A stretch of 64,000 nucleotides of DNA from Nitrososphaerales archaeon (GCA_030041295.1 JASHOD010000150.1:85241-149240); one strand, 5' to 3'; positions 27,568 to 36,235 are shown, counted from the stretch's first letter. Notes: a model not told the origin generated them from the letters alone. Numbers and translations: made by a program.

Positions 27568-27651
27568 GCCGAGAAAGGACGGGAAATTCGGAGGAATTAA
27601 GTTGTTCGTGAATCAAAGAAAAGACGATTCGGAAGAAGCTCGTCAGTATAA

Positions 27652-28083
27652 TTACAAGGGCTCGATTTGAAGGAAGAGACCGTCGACCTCCTTCACCTTT
27701 GCGATGCTACCTTCTTCGAAATCATAGCTTGATTGAGCCGACCAAAGCTCCCATTGGGGTAATCCAGTGTTGTCAATGATTTTGACGACGCCCTTTTCAC
27801 CATAGGAAACACGTTTCATCACCACACATTTGTTTCCAAGAACTCGCACTTTCTTCAAAGGTACCAAAATCACTCTTTCTGAAACCTCTATTGTGAATAT
27901 CATTACGAGTATGAGCGCGGGAATCAACGCGAAATACTTGTAACCGCTGAAATAGAGCCCGGCGGTTACTATGGAAAGCAGGGGATAGACAATTATCGAG
28001 TCCTCATCAAATCTTGCGCTACTAAATATTGGCGCGCTAGAATGTTGAAATGACTCGCTTTCTTTCTGCATGGAATTTTTCAC
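27652..28083 (-). CDS. NfeD-like membrane protein
   Basis: A 143-residue protein with two adjacent hydrophobic segments (~33-66, TAGLYFSGYKYFALIPALILVMIF) and a C-terminal small beta barrel. The barrel has GEKGVVKIID, QWELWSAQS and SIAKVKEVDGLFLQIEPL, the arrangement of the NfeD C-terminal OB-fold (G-x-G-x-A/V ... W-x-A ... G-x-x-V-x-V-x-x-V-x-G-x-x-L-x-V). NfeD proteins usually work with stomatin-like SPFH proteins in membranes; none is in the window. Start is ATG. Confidence 0.7.
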   Translation of the reverse strand: MKNSMQKESESFQHSSAPIFSSARFDEDSIIVYPLLSIVTAGLYFSGYKYFALIPALILVMIFTIEVSERVILVPLKKVRVLGNKCVVMKRVSYGEKGVVKIIDNTGLPQWELWSAQSSYDFEEGSIAKVKEVDGLFLQIEPL

Positions 28084-28126
28084 CGCCTAGAATAATGATT
28101 TTTAGCTCAAATTAAAATATACGCTT

Positions 28127-28993
28127 TTAGTTTTTTGCTTTCCTGAAGAACTCTCCAGCTTTATCTCCTTCGATAACTTTGTTCTTTGCAAGTTTCTTGC
28201 ATAAAGTCTCAACGAGATCAAAATCGTACTTTCCACCATACGTATCGCGAAGTTCGTTAGCGATTTGAAACGGGCCCTTCCAGTCTTTCTTGTCTAAGAT
28301 AGACACAATCTCAGATTCGAGCTTGGACGTATCAATTGGAATGGTTGCTGTTTGAGTAGCGTTTGCTGTCGCCCCCTCTTCCTCCTTCGATTGCTCTTGT
28401 TGCTCTTTATTACCATCATCTTTTTGAGATGGATTAAGCAAGACGTTTTTTGCTTCATCAATTACAGGAACCCAATTAACCAATCTATTTTCTTTCATTT
28501 CTTTGCCTTTTCCAGCTCTTTGAATGAATTCAGTCCGTCTTGCTTTGGCGAAGGAGCGGGTATTATCCTTCCATCCAAAAACAAGAGCTGGCCTTCCTAA
28601 TACCGTTCCATACGTTATAGATTCGAGGGATTCTAGGGGAATAGAAATTGATTTGGTATTGCTATTAATTCCCTGGGGTGACGATGAATCTTGATCCGGA
28701 GCGGGAGAATTAAGATCTATTCTGCCGCGAATTTGAGTTGCATTGGTTAATGTAATCTCATGTTCAGTTAGAACCACTGTTCCTGCAAGCAAGGTCAGGC
28801 CATCTCTACAAACCATATTTGGTAATTGTCTAATTACGCGAGGATTGTCATTCCCTTCATCCTTCTCTTCCTCTTGAAGACTCTCTTCTTCTTGCTGGGA
28901 TTCTTCTTCCTTTTCTTCCGACATGCCTTCGAAATCTACGCTCGAACAAGATAAAAGAGCTATATTCAGGCGCTTATAATCCAGTTCCTCCAA
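28127..28993 (-). CDS. Acidic protein with PH-like beta domain and C-terminal winged-helix-like region
   Basis: A 288-residue soluble protein. Residues ~23-50 are a Glu-run. Residues ~62-150 look like a PH/GRAM-like small beta domain (LLAGTVVLTEHEITLTNA, then ISIPLESLESITYG, then GRPALVFGWKD). After a second acidic linker (~190-210), the last ~65 residues resemble a winged-helix (VSILDKKDWKGPFQIANEL, FDLVETLCKKLAKNKVI). No family recognised. It heads a run of minus-strand genes (NfeD-like, small TM) and is divergent from the phosphoesterase gene. Confidence 0.65.
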   Translation of the reverse strand: MEELDYKRLNIALLSCSSVDFEGMSEEKEEESQQEEESLQEEEKDEGNDNPRVIRQLPNMVCRDGLTLLAGTVVLTEHEITLTNATQIRGRIDLNSPAPDQDSSSPQGINSNTKSISIPLESLESITYGTVLGRPALVFGWKDNTRSFAKARRTEFIQRAGKGKEMKENRLVNWVPVIDEAKNVLLNPSQKDDGNKEQQEQSKEEEGATANATQTATIPIDTSKLESEIVSILDKKDWKGPFQIANELRDTYGGKYDFDLVETLCKKLAKNKVIEGDKAGEFFRKAKN

Positions 28994-29026
28994 TTCTCTT
29001 CAGAGGGACCTTTTACTTGGTTCACA

Positions 29027-29034
29027 ATTTATTA
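29027..29034 (+). promoter_or_regulatory. TATA box for the LigD-type phosphoesterase gene
   Basis: ATTTATTA lies so that transcription would start near 29055. That excludes the GTG at 29040 as a start and supports the ATG at 29070. Confidence 0.4.
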
Positions 29035-29069
29035 CGTAGGTGCGATCAAGTAAGTTGAAGAAAAAGATC

Positions 29070-29648
29070 ATGTCCTCGAACGAGCTTGTCTTCGTCGTAC
29101 AAAAACACAAAGCGACTTCTCTTCACTATGATTTCAGGCTACAAATAGGCGAGGTCATGCCTTCGTGGTCTATTCCAAAGGGACCAACCTTGGACACCAA
29201 GATTAAGCGACTCGCCATGCCGACCAGCGACCATGATCTTGAATACAGACATTTCGAAGGGATTATCCCTGGGGGCGAATATGGCTCTGGTACAGTGATG
29301 ATCTGGGACGAGGGAACATATAGAGTGGAAGAAGAAATTGAGAAAGGAGTGAGGTACGAAATCACGGACATTTCAAAAGCTCAGAAAGTCGCATCAAAAG
29401 AACTCAAAGACGGGAATTTGAAATTTCGTCTCTTTGGAAAGAAATTGCAGGGGTCTTTCGCTCTCGTGAGGACGAAGGGGATGGCGGGGAACAAGAACTC
29501 TTGGCTATTGATCAAGCACCGCGACCAATATTCAAAGGAAGGGTATGACGCGAAGGATTATGATTTCTCCGCCGTTAGTGGATTAACGATGGATGAGATA
29601 ACTCGAAAGAACCAAAAGGGGTCACTGGAGAGTTACACTCGGGAATGA
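29070..29648 (+). CDS. Stand-alone 3'-phosphoesterase, DNA ligase D PE-domain family
   Basis: About 190 residues, all matching the phosphoesterase domain that in bacteria is fused to ligase D: FVVQKHKATSLHYDFRLQ with the catalytic H-x-x-x-x-x-H-Y-D-F-R-L motif, then SWSIPKGPT, then HDLEYRHFEGIIPGGEYGSG, then GSFALVRTKG and WLLIKHRD. The enzyme trims 3'-phosphates or 3'-ribonucleotides at break ends. I chose ATG 29070 because the family begins close to FVVQKH and the TATA box lies too near the earlier GTG 29040. No ligase or Ku gene is in the window. Confidence 0.92.
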   Translation: MSSNELVFVVQKHKATSLHYDFRLQIGEVMPSWSIPKGPTLDTKIKRLAMPTSDHDLEYRHFEGIIPGGEYGSGTVMIWDEGTYRVEEEIEKGVRYEITDISKAQKVASKELKDGNLKFRLFGKKLQGSFALVRTKGMAGNKNSWLLIKHRDQYSKEGYDAKDYDFSAVSGLTMDEITRKNQKGSLESYTRE

Positions 29649-29754
29649 CCCAAGTTATCAATCTCATCATGCTTTTAAATTATCTATTAACTACAACTAG
29701 ATAGGATAAAACAGATAAGGCGTTAGACCACAGACCGTCTCAGCAGCCACTACA

Positions 29755-30849
29755 ATGTCCTCCCACAAATTAGACTCGATAGTCCTGAAGAAAGAAGAAG
29801 AACCGTCTATCCACGATGTTTTTGCTCTCGAAATGCACAGACTCGCTAGTGAGTGCTTGCGCGGACGAAGAGTAGGGCAGGCGATTTATGTCTCAGTGAA
29901 ACTCGGAATCCCGGATCTTCTAAAGCGTGGACAAGGTAGTACAAGCTATGAACTGGCGAGAGTAACGAATACCAATCCTCTTCTTCTTTTCCGCTTGTTA
30001 CGAACGCTCGTAAGCGTGGGTGTTCTAACCTACGATTCTAGTGATGACACGTTTTCTCTGTCTGAGATTGGTGAAAGTCTAAGGACAGATTCAAAAGAAT
30101 CAATTAGGGCAACAGTTCTTTTGACTTTGGGAGGCGAAATGTCAACAGTATGGAACGACCTTGAGCATAATATACGAACGGGTGAGGTCGCTTTTAGGCA
30201 CGTTTTCGGGATGGGAGACTGGGAATTTTGGACAAATAACCAAGAACAATCTGAAATTTTCAACGGAGCAATGTCAGATGCGGTAAAACGATCTATTGAT
30301 TCATTGTTAGAGAGTTACTCATTTTCTGGTGTTTCAAAAATTGTGGATGTCGCGAGCGGAGACGGAACGTTGATGGTTGCGCTGCTAAAGGCGTGGCCCA
30401 ATTTGCAGGGAGTTCTCGTGGACCTGCCCCACGTCACCATAAAAACCCGAGCAAATATCGTCGAAGCTAACCTTGTTTCAAGATGCGAGGTCATCGACGG
30501 AAACATTCTAACACAAACCCTTCCGATTGGCGGGGATGTTTACATTCTTTCACGCATTTTACATGACTGGGATGACGGAGATGCTATTCGGATCCTCACG
30601 AATTGCAACAAAGCTATGGAAAAGGGAAAAAGAATCCTCTTGATCGAGAGGATGATGCCTTCGAAGATTGAGAAGAGCTCGGCTCTCGAGTATGCCTGCT
30701 TGAGTGACTTGAACGTGATGGTCATGAATGGAGGACTGGAGAGGACAGGAGAAGAATATCGAGATCTTTTGAATGAGTCTGGTTTCAAGTTGGAAAAAGT
30801 TGTGCCTATAGAGAACCACATGAACGTCATCGAAGCAATGAAGATCTAA
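29755..30849 (+). CDS. SAM-dependent O-methyltransferase (COMT/hydroxyneurosporene type)
   Basis: A 364-residue protein with an N-terminal dimerisation winged helix (~30-110; RRVGQAIYVSVKLGIPDLL, TSYELARVTNTNPLLLFRLL) and a C-terminal Rossmann domain with SAM loop VDVASGDGTL, followed by LVDLPHV and the family signature RILHDWDDGDAIRIL with the likely catalytic His. Such enzymes methylate hydroxyls of aromatic or isoprenoid-derived compounds. A TATA-like CTTTTAAATTA lies at ~29671. The UbiA gene follows 17 bases later, so the substrate may be a prenylated ring compound. Confidence 0.9.
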   Translation: MSSHKLDSIVLKKEEEPSIHDVFALEMHRLASECLRGRRVGQAIYVSVKLGIPDLLKRGQGSTSYELARVTNTNPLLLFRLLRTLVSVGVLTYDSSDDTFSLSEIGESLRTDSKESIRATVLLTLGGEMSTVWNDLEHNIRTGEVAFRHVFGMGDWEFWTNNQEQSEIFNGAMSDAVKRSIDSLLESYSFSGVSKIVDVASGDGTLMVALLKAWPNLQGVLVDLPHVTIKTRANIVEANLVSRCEVIDGNILTQTLPIGGDVYILSRILHDWDDGDAIRILTNCNKAMEKGKRILLIERMMPSKIEKSSALEYACLSDLNVMVMNGGLERTGEEYRDLLNESGFKLEKVVPIENHMNVIEAMKI

Positions 30850-30866
30850 GGAAAAAAGGAATTTAA

Positions 30867-31781
30867 TTGTCAGCTAGAGAAGATTCAGCACAAATAGCGC
30901 GCGAGCAGAATGCCATAAGATCTTTATTAGGCAGTTTTTATCTCCTTGCGCGCTCAGAGCGCAGGGCGCTTATTTTCACTTGGGCCATACTCGTATCTTA
31001 TCTGATTGCAACGGATCTAAAGCCGGTTTATTCTACACTTGCGCTCCTTGGGGTGTCGGGCTATTTCCTTACTCTCGCAGTATATGTCATGAACGCTCTA
31101 AACGATATAGAGGAGGACAGGATAAATGCAAAGGATCGTCCACTCGTGTCCGGATCCGTCTCGCAGGGGAAGGGAAGGGCAGTTCTCTACTTTTGCCTTG
31201 TTCTGGCGTTCTTCTTGGTGGCTTTCTTAGGAGTAGCGACACTTGCAATCTATGGAGTTGTGTTATTTCTTGGGATCGCGTATTCCCTTCCTAGGATTCG
31301 CGCAAAGAAGATTTTTCCGTACAAAATGGTAGTAAGCGTGAGTGGAGCTGGGATCTGGAGCCTGACTGGCGGGATTGCAGCAGGTTCTTTTGGTCCAGCG
31401 GTGTTCTTTGCGGCCGTGGCCTTTGCACTCTTTGCTCTCGTGGCCCTTCTAGTCGGCGACATTGCAGACATGGTTGGAGACGCACGCAGCGGTATAAGAT
31501 CCTTGCCCATTGTGATCGGAGCGAGAAAGTCGATCTGGATTACGCTGCTAGTTCCTGTCTTGGTGGGAATTCTTACTGTAATCCTGTTCCCAATATTACG
31601 CCTAAATCTTTTATTTACTATTGCAACGATTGGGTTGACAGCGTACAGTAGCTACACAATAGGGACGCTACTCCTGAAGGAAAATAAGGGCTCTGGCGCG
31701 TGTAACAAAGTTAAGGCGAGACTACGGATAGTGATTCCAGTGTTGCAGCTGGCTTTTCTAATAGGATTGCTGGTGCTGTAA
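30867..31781 (+). CDS. UbiA-family prenyltransferase
   Basis: A 304-residue membrane enzyme with about eight to nine helices. The two Asp-rich motifs are NALNDIEEDRINAKD (76-90) and GDIADMVGDARSG (~197-209), which bind the Mg-diphosphate of the prenyl donor. Start is TTG. The UbiA superfamily includes DGGGP synthase (archaeal lipids), menaquinone and haem prenyltransferases; DPLVSG-type spacing does not decide. The linked O-methyltransferase points to a prenylated quinone- or phenol-like product rather than core lipid. It ends exactly where the convergent gene ends. Confidence 0.92.
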   Translation: MSAREDSAQIAREQNAIRSLLGSFYLLARSERRALIFTWAILVSYLIATDLKPVYSTLALLGVSGYFLTLAVYVMNALNDIEEDRINAKDRPLVSGSVSQGKGRAVLYFCLVLAFFLVAFLGVATLAIYGVVLFLGIAYSLPRIRAKKIFPYKMVVSVSGAGIWSLTGGIAAGSFGPAVFFAAVAFALFALVALLVGDIADMVGDARSGIRSLPIVIGARKSIWITLLVPVLVGILTVILFPILRLNLLFTIATIGLTAYSSYTIGTLLLKENKGSGACNKVKARLRIVIPVLQLAFLIGLLVL

Positions 31782-32123
31782 CTAACGCTTCCAGTTTTTT
31801 TCTTCTTCCCAGAGCTCGACTTTCTTTTGTGCTAACTTTACTATTCGAGCGAAATCAGTTTCTTCAGTTGAAAGTGCAAAAGAGCGAGTTATCTCACTCA
31901 CGATTTTCCTTTCGAATAAGATAGAACCCTGACCAAAAATTTGGTGTAAAGCCGCCACAAATTCGATAGGCTTTTCGACGACAAGTTCCTTTGAGACCTT
32001 GAAATCGTTCTCCAAGTGCCAGTAGAGACTGTCTTTTGCACTTTGATCGAGGAATTCAAAACCCTTCTCAATGCATTTCTGGATTTGTTCCTTGACCTGC
32101 TCTACTGGATATGTTTGAGACAA
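31782..32123 (-). CDS. Small helical protein resembling thaumarchaeal NitrOD-type output domain
   Basis: A 113-residue protein. The pattern DSLYWHLENDFKVSKELVV, then PIEFVAALHQIFGQGSILFE resembles small thaumarchaeal output domains (NitrOD5 type) as I remember them; this needs a profile search. Charged and soluble. It shares no intergenic bases with the convergent UbiA gene and lies 24 bases after the next minus-strand gene, probably as its operon partner. Confidence 0.6.
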   Translation of the reverse strand: MSQTYPVEQVKEQIQKCIEKGFEFLDQSAKDSLYWHLENDFKVSKELVVEKPIEFVAALHQIFGQGSILFERKIVSEITRSFALSTEETDFARIVKLAQKKVELWEEEKNWKR

Positions 32124-32147
32124 ATTCTACACTCCTAAATTTTTCTC

Positions 32148-32888
32148 TTAGTATGAGATCTTTTCAAGGCTTGCGTTACTCTTAATCTGACGACTCAATC
32201 CGAGCTTTAGTTCTGCGTCTTTAGCATCTAGCCCGATCAACCCGTCAACTTCTTTGTTTGCAACCTTTGAAATTTCATTGAAGTAATTAATCATCCTCGA
32301 CGCAAGGATGGGGCTCTCGAATTCTACACCAAGGAAGAAAGCTTCGGGATTGTCTTTATTGACGATCTCTAGTCCAACTATTCGTGAATCGATCACGACG
32401 AAACTAAACGGCAGATCGCCTTCACCAATTGAAACGTTCGCCGATGATGGGATCTTTCTAAAAATCCCAAGAGCCTTAGGATGAGTCATTAAATTGCCAA
32501 GGACTTGGAGCTTTGTTGAAAGTCCGCTTCTTGGACTATGAAGTATTCTAAGAGCGCAGCCTCTTGCTGCAGCACGCAGACCGATCTCAGCCACTCGAAA
32601 ATCGAAATATCTGGTTGCGATATAGGCTTCGGACTGCATGGTTTCGATGGTTATCGAGAAATACAGACTTAAGTCGTTCCAAGTTTTGTAAATAGATCGT
32701 AGTTTTAAATCAAAAATACCAAAGTAGTTCTGAAGATCTTCAGAAATATTAGAAGGAAGCGTGGTCGCTCGGCTGGCCGAGTTCAATAGAGCGAGGAGCT
32801 CTCTGCTCGATAGGGCAGAGTAAATCTGCTCAGCCTCTTCGAGACTAGATTGCCCTGTTGATGCAGTAGCCGGTTCGACTTTGAGCAT
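32148..32888 (-). CDS. Hypothetical sensor/regulator-like protein
   Basis: A 246-residue soluble protein. The first ~40 residues (EEAEQIYSALSSRELLALLN) resemble the start of archaeal regulators; the rest looks like a ligand-binding domain: AAARGCALRILHSPRS, then PFSFVVIDSRIVGLEIVN, a pattern seen in TrmB-like and PLD-like effector domains of archaeal regulators. No clear helix-turn-helix was found. Start is ATG. Probably co-transcribed with the 113-residue gene. Function unknown. Confidence 0.6.
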   Translation of the reverse strand: MLKVEPATASTGQSSLEEAEQIYSALSSRELLALLNSASRATTLPSNISEDLQNYFGIFDLKLRSIYKTWNDLSLYFSITIETMQSEAYIATRYFDFRVAEIGLRAAARGCALRILHSPRSGLSTKLQVLGNLMTHPKALGIFRKIPSSANVSIGEGDLPFSFVVIDSRIVGLEIVNKDNPEAFFLGVEFESPILASRMINYFNEISKVANKEVDGLIGLDAKDAELKLGLSRQIKSNASLEKISY

Positions 32889-33012
32889 TAGATGAAATGC
32901 ATATGTTCGCTGTACTTAATAGGGTAATTTTCCGCATTAAGAAGTAACAGATGGGCCAGTAAGGATTTCGGCAATCTGCGTTAAATATGACGTAAGCGTA
33001 CCCTTTGATTAC

Positions 33013-33426
33013 GTGAAAGCAAGTAGGAAAGAAAACATGAATTCTCCTAGAGCGGAACTAAAGACAATCTCGCCACTAGTACGAGATGTGATTGATCTCT
33101 TGGAGAGTAGCGACTATGACTGCAACTCGCCCGGACGTTTACTCGGAGTAAGCGGAACGGATCATGAATTTGATGTAGTCGCACGCAGTGGTCTCAAAAC
33201 TATGGTAATATCCTCTCTATGCGAGACAAGCCAGGACATGCTCGAGATGAAACTAATGTCGCTTCGGGCAATGGCCTGGGATTGCTCACCAGATCTTGCT
33301 GTGGTCATCCTGCCGCAGGGCGCCAATTTAGAGGAAGCAAAAAAATTCGCCTCGGTATACAACTTGACCTTTATCGAACGGATAAACCCAGCGTACGTGT
33401 ATCAAGAGATACGAAAGCTTCTGTAG
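33013..33426 (+). CDS. Hypothetical protein, Rossmann- or nuclease-like alpha/beta fold
   Basis: A 137-residue protein starting at GTG. The part GVSGTDHEFDVVARSG and LKTMVISSLCE looks like the G-x-x-x-x-H-E-F-D core found in some endonuclease-like domains, where H/E/D would be the metal site; the rest alternates helices and strands (DLAVVILPQGANLEEAKKFA). This is only a resemblance. Single gene. Confidence 0.55.
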   Translation: MKASRKENMNSPRAELKTISPLVRDVIDLLESSDYDCNSPGRLLGVSGTDHEFDVVARSGLKTMVISSLCETSQDMLEMKLMSLRAMAWDCSPDLAVVILPQGANLEEAKKFASVYNLTFIERINPAYVYQEIRKLL

Positions 33427-33796
33427 CCCTCTAATACGCGTAAAATCAAAGGTCATTTTCGTTTCGATATTCTCTTGCATTTACTCGAATGAATATATCA
33501 CTATGTTCAATTCAAGGTGTTAACTGCCTGTAGATCGTCGTTTTGATGTATCGAAATTACAATCATCCCTGTTTTCACTCAAACTGCTTATGTCCTGCTT
33601 TGTTCCATTTGAATCCTAAGTAAATAAAACGTTCAGAAGAATTCCAGGGACTGACCTAGGCATAGCAAAATCCTTCATTTCAGGTCCATCTTACAAAAAA
33701 GTCGTCCTTCTGGAATTCCCTTTCTAACTTACGAGTCTTTCGCAATGAAACAGGTCCCCTGAAAAGAACGAACTAATCAAAAAGTGAGAAAAAAAA
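33427..33796. other. Intergenic region, nothing convincing
   Basis: About 370 bases, AT-rich, with no open frame of note. Two copies of GGAATTCC/GAATTCCAGG-like words occur near 33638 and 33712 but form no clear repeat unit. Confidence 0.5.
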
Positions 33797-34060
33797 TTGT
33801 TCGACTTGAAAGAGCTTAGTAGAAACGTCCGATTGAAAAAGATCAAAAGGACAGCATCGAAGGTCATCAGACCGATAAGAGAATTCTCTACAAGAGGGCT
33901 TATGTGCAAGGAGTGCCACGAGTTCGTGGCCCAGACGCGTTACTCACTTTGCTCGCAGTGCTACCACAAGAGAGTGAACGAGTTCCAAACTTCCGGCGGG
34001 TTGTATATTTTGACGGAGAGTTCTTATAATAAGCTCAAGGACGAGTTACAAAGCGACTAG
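33797..34060 (+). CDS. Small zinc-ribbon protein
   Basis: An 87-residue protein starting at TTG: a basic N-terminal half (RNVRLKKIKRTASKVIRP) and a four-Cys zinc ribbon, MCKECHEF and LCSQCYHKR, followed by an acidic/helical end. The layout suggests a nucleic-acid or ribosome-linked zinc protein; no family recognised. An A-run (33787-33796) precedes the start. Confidence 0.55.
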   Translation: MFDLKELSRNVRLKKIKRTASKVIRPIREFSTRGLMCKECHEFVAQTRYSLCSQCYHKRVNEFQTSGGLYILTESSYNKLKDELQSD

Positions 34061-34281
34061 TAGTTCGAAGGCCATCTGGCGTTCTAACTTAAACAAGCAG
34101 TTTTTGAATTGGGCGAATTAACCCAAGCACGAGCAAAATGTCATTTTGGTAGAGACCATAGTTTGTCCACATGCGGTGCAGAATTTGAAAAGCCCTGATT
34201 ACAAGAGAAAAGATACGGTTTTGGGTTTGGATTGGCTACGCTTGCGGGAAAGGGAGTTACTCTTCGAAAGCGGATAGTATT

Positions 34282-34728
34282 TCACTCGTCGAAGACTTCG
34301 ATTGTGGTTTCCTTCTTTACGAATCCCGTAAACTTGCCCTTGAATGTTGTAGCCCTGACGGGAGAATCGTCTATGAGGTGATACTCCGTGAACGGTGACA
34401 GTTTTCTTGGCTTGTTTAGGATGAGCTGGTGATATTTTACTCTGTACTTTCGTAGCCATTCTCTTGTGACTTGCTCGTGCTCATTCGTCCTAGCGGTGAA
34501 GAAGCAAATATAATGGCCCAGATCGTATAGTTCATTGACCGCGTCGATAGACGAGGTAATGGGTTCAGCGCTACTCATTCTCTCCGGACCCTCTTCGTTC
34601 CTGATATCTTCACTAATGGTTCCATCGATGTCGATAAGAAAGATTTTCCGCTTTGAATTGTTACTTTCTTGCGATGACAATTTTTGAGGAGCGAGTCTAT
34701 TTTGTAGACTATTCATGTCTTTCTTCAA
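34282..34728 (-). CDS. HAD-superfamily phosphatase (polynucleotide phosphatase-like)
   Basis: A 148-residue HAD protein: motif I FLIDIDGTI (nucleophile Asp in DIDGT), motif II FFTARTNE, then LRKYRVKYHQLILNKPR and motif IV IDDSPVRA. The R-T-N-E-x-x-x-x-x-T-x-x-W-L pattern is like the phosphatase domain of phage polynucleotide kinases and small cytosolic HADs. The first ~25 residues are unlike the family, so a start closer to KRKIFLID is possible. Substrate unknown. Confidence 0.82.
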   Translation of the reverse strand: MKKDMNSLQNRLAPQKLSSQESNNSKRKIFLIDIDGTISEDIRNEEGPERMSSAEPITSSIDAVNELYDLGHYICFFTARTNEHEQVTREWLRKYRVKYHQLILNKPRKLSPFTEYHLIDDSPVRATTFKGKFTGFVKKETTIEVFDE

Positions 34729-34884
34729 ATGTACGCGCCGACTCTATAATGAAATGATCATTGGAGCAGAAGGGCATACCTAAATTGCGTCAAGTAAAGA
34801 AATTCCGAATCCCCATGGATGATCGAGAATTCAAATTTATTTGATTGAATGCTCAAGTCTCGAAGTTCTGCAATATAACAAATC

Positions 34885-34893
34885 GTTTATATT
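34885..34893 (+). promoter_or_regulatory. TATA box and ribosome-binding site of secreted-protein gene
   Basis: GTTTATATT would place the start of transcription near 34915. AGGTGG at 34935-34940 is one base from the first ATG (34942) but seven from the second (34948), which favours 34948 as the start. Confidence 0.5.
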
Positions 34894-34947
34894 CCGAGCT
34901 ATCGACTCACGATTTACCAAAATTCAAAACATACAGGTGGTATGGAA

Positions 34948-35478
34948 ATGAAAAATAGAACTAAAGTAACCTTCGCTCTCCTAATTGCGTCGACCTTTCT
35001 TCTGGCTCTGGCGCCGTCGGCGATAGGAAGCAGCACCGCATACTCTGGGTCATCGTCGACTACACTCACAAAAATTCATGGAATTTGGACAGTTACTTAT
35101 CTGAACTCGACCACACTCTATACAAAGGGTAACTGGCAGTACGGTGTAGGTTCAGGACCCGGGTTCATCTACGGCGCGATGCACGGAACCGCCCAAGGGG
35201 AATTTTTGACTGCGTATAACACAAAGACGCAGGTCATCCTATTCAGCGGACAGATTGTGTGCCAATGTACTCTCTTCGGAAAACATGGAACTGTCTGGAT
35301 TTCTATGAACCACGGCATCGATGTCAACGCGTCTAACCCCAATGGCAAGACAACCGCGACTTTCACAATCACGAATGCGTCAGGCGGTCTCAAGGGTCTC
35401 TACGGTTTCGGTCCGATGCACACTACGACTAGCAGCGACGATATGAACTTCACAATGTGGGTAGGCTTCAAGAACTAG
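34948..35478 (+). CDS. Secreted protein with N-terminal signal peptide
   Basis: About 176 residues beginning MKNRTKVTFALLIAS, a clear signal peptide with hydrophobic core TFLLALAPSAIG. The mature part is Gly/Thr-rich and beta-like: IHGIWTVTYLNS, then GAMHGTAQGEFL, then GGLKGLYGFGPMH, a repeating strand pattern as in small beta-barrel secreted proteins (DUF3224 or allene-oxide-cyclase-like). Two Cys are close together (CQC). Start chosen at the second ATG by RBS spacing. It is well isolated, with its own promoter and terminator, and may be strongly expressed. Confidence 0.75.
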   Translation: MKNRTKVTFALLIASTFLLALAPSAIGSSTAYSGSSSTTLTKIHGIWTVTYLNSTTLYTKGNWQYGVGSGPGFIYGAMHGTAQGEFLTAYNTKTQVILFSGQIVCQCTLFGKHGTVWISMNHGIDVNASNPNGKTTATFTITNASGGLKGLYGFGPMHTTTSSDDMNFTMWVGFKN

Positions 35479-35499
35479 GACGCACGCACAAAAAATTCA

Positions 35500-35533
35500 G
35501 AGAAGGTACCGGACCTTCTCTTTTCTATTTTTT
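35500..35533 (+). terminator. Hairpin and T-run terminator
   Basis: GAGAAGGT and ACCTTCTC pair perfectly around a five-base loop (ACCGG) and are followed by TTTTCTATTTTTTTT. It lies 22 bases after the stop of the secreted-protein gene. Confidence 0.75.
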
Positions 35534-35648
35534 TTATTCCGTTGAATCCAATGAAAGATCTACGTGCCATCCCGGTCCAAGTTTAAAGAGGATTTGGAAT
35601 CAACTAGATTAATTGCGCGATTTAGCGCTTAGACGGCCTTTCTATTAC

Positions 35649-36235
35649 TCAGACAGTTTGAATAATTACCTTTCCCCGAACATGCCCTTCCTCAAAGTAC
35701 TTGAACGCTTCTACGGATTCGCTCAATTTGTAGGTTCGATCAATCACGGTCCTGATCTTTGAATCTCCAAGTAACTGCTCAAGAAAAATCAAATCCCCTT
35801 GGTTCAGTTTCGCAATTCCCATGAAGTGCATTGTCTTTCCGTTTTCACACGAAAGTAATCTTCTAAATATGATGGCCTCGAGAAGAAGACGGATGACTTT
35901 CGAGCTCCCGACCAAGAGTACAGTCCCCGAGGTGTTAGCGCCCCGCCTGTAGCTAAAGATCGAGTGGTATCCGTTTACGGCAAGTATCAAATCGTATAGT
36001 TCACCAGCTTTTGTGAAATCCTCCTTCGTATAGTCGATTACCCGGTCAGCTCCCAGTGAACGAGCGGCCTCTATATTTTTCGTGCTACATACCGCGGTAA
36101 CCTCCACCCCAAAACACTTTGCGATTTGGACGACGAAAGTTCCTACACCTCTTGACGATCCGTCGGTCAAGATTCTTTGTCCGCTCTGAACTTATCCCTT
36201 CGCCTGGATGAGGTCGGGCAGGACAGTGGTAAGAC
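35649..36235 (-). pseudogene. Truncated medium-chain oxidoreductase (zinc-independent, quinone-reductase type)
   Basis: The open part (TTG at 36170) codes for the NADPH-binding half of an MDR enzyme: RGVGTFVVQIAKCFGVEVTAV (21 residues, broken here by its G-V-G nucleotide loop at 8-13), AARSLGADRVIDYTKEDF and HVRGKVIIQTV at the end. Upstream the frame continues as VQSGQRIL to a TAA at 36192-36194, and beyond it LPDLIQAKG still matches the family; the ~120-residue N-terminal substrate domain is absent. The G-A-S-G-G-V-G loop reads GSSRGVG. Beyond 36235 the DNA belongs to the antitoxin-like piece, so this is a rearranged gene end. Confidence 0.7.

Noticed and set aside
30540..30830. Long minus-strand frames inside the methyltransferase gene
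   Set aside because: They are antisense shadows; the plus-strand product has clear family motifs.
34100..34198. Minus-strand zinc-ribbon-like peptide (FKFCTACGQT, FCSCLG)
   Set aside because: Only about 24 codons between stops and no start codon; possibly a remnant but too short to claim.
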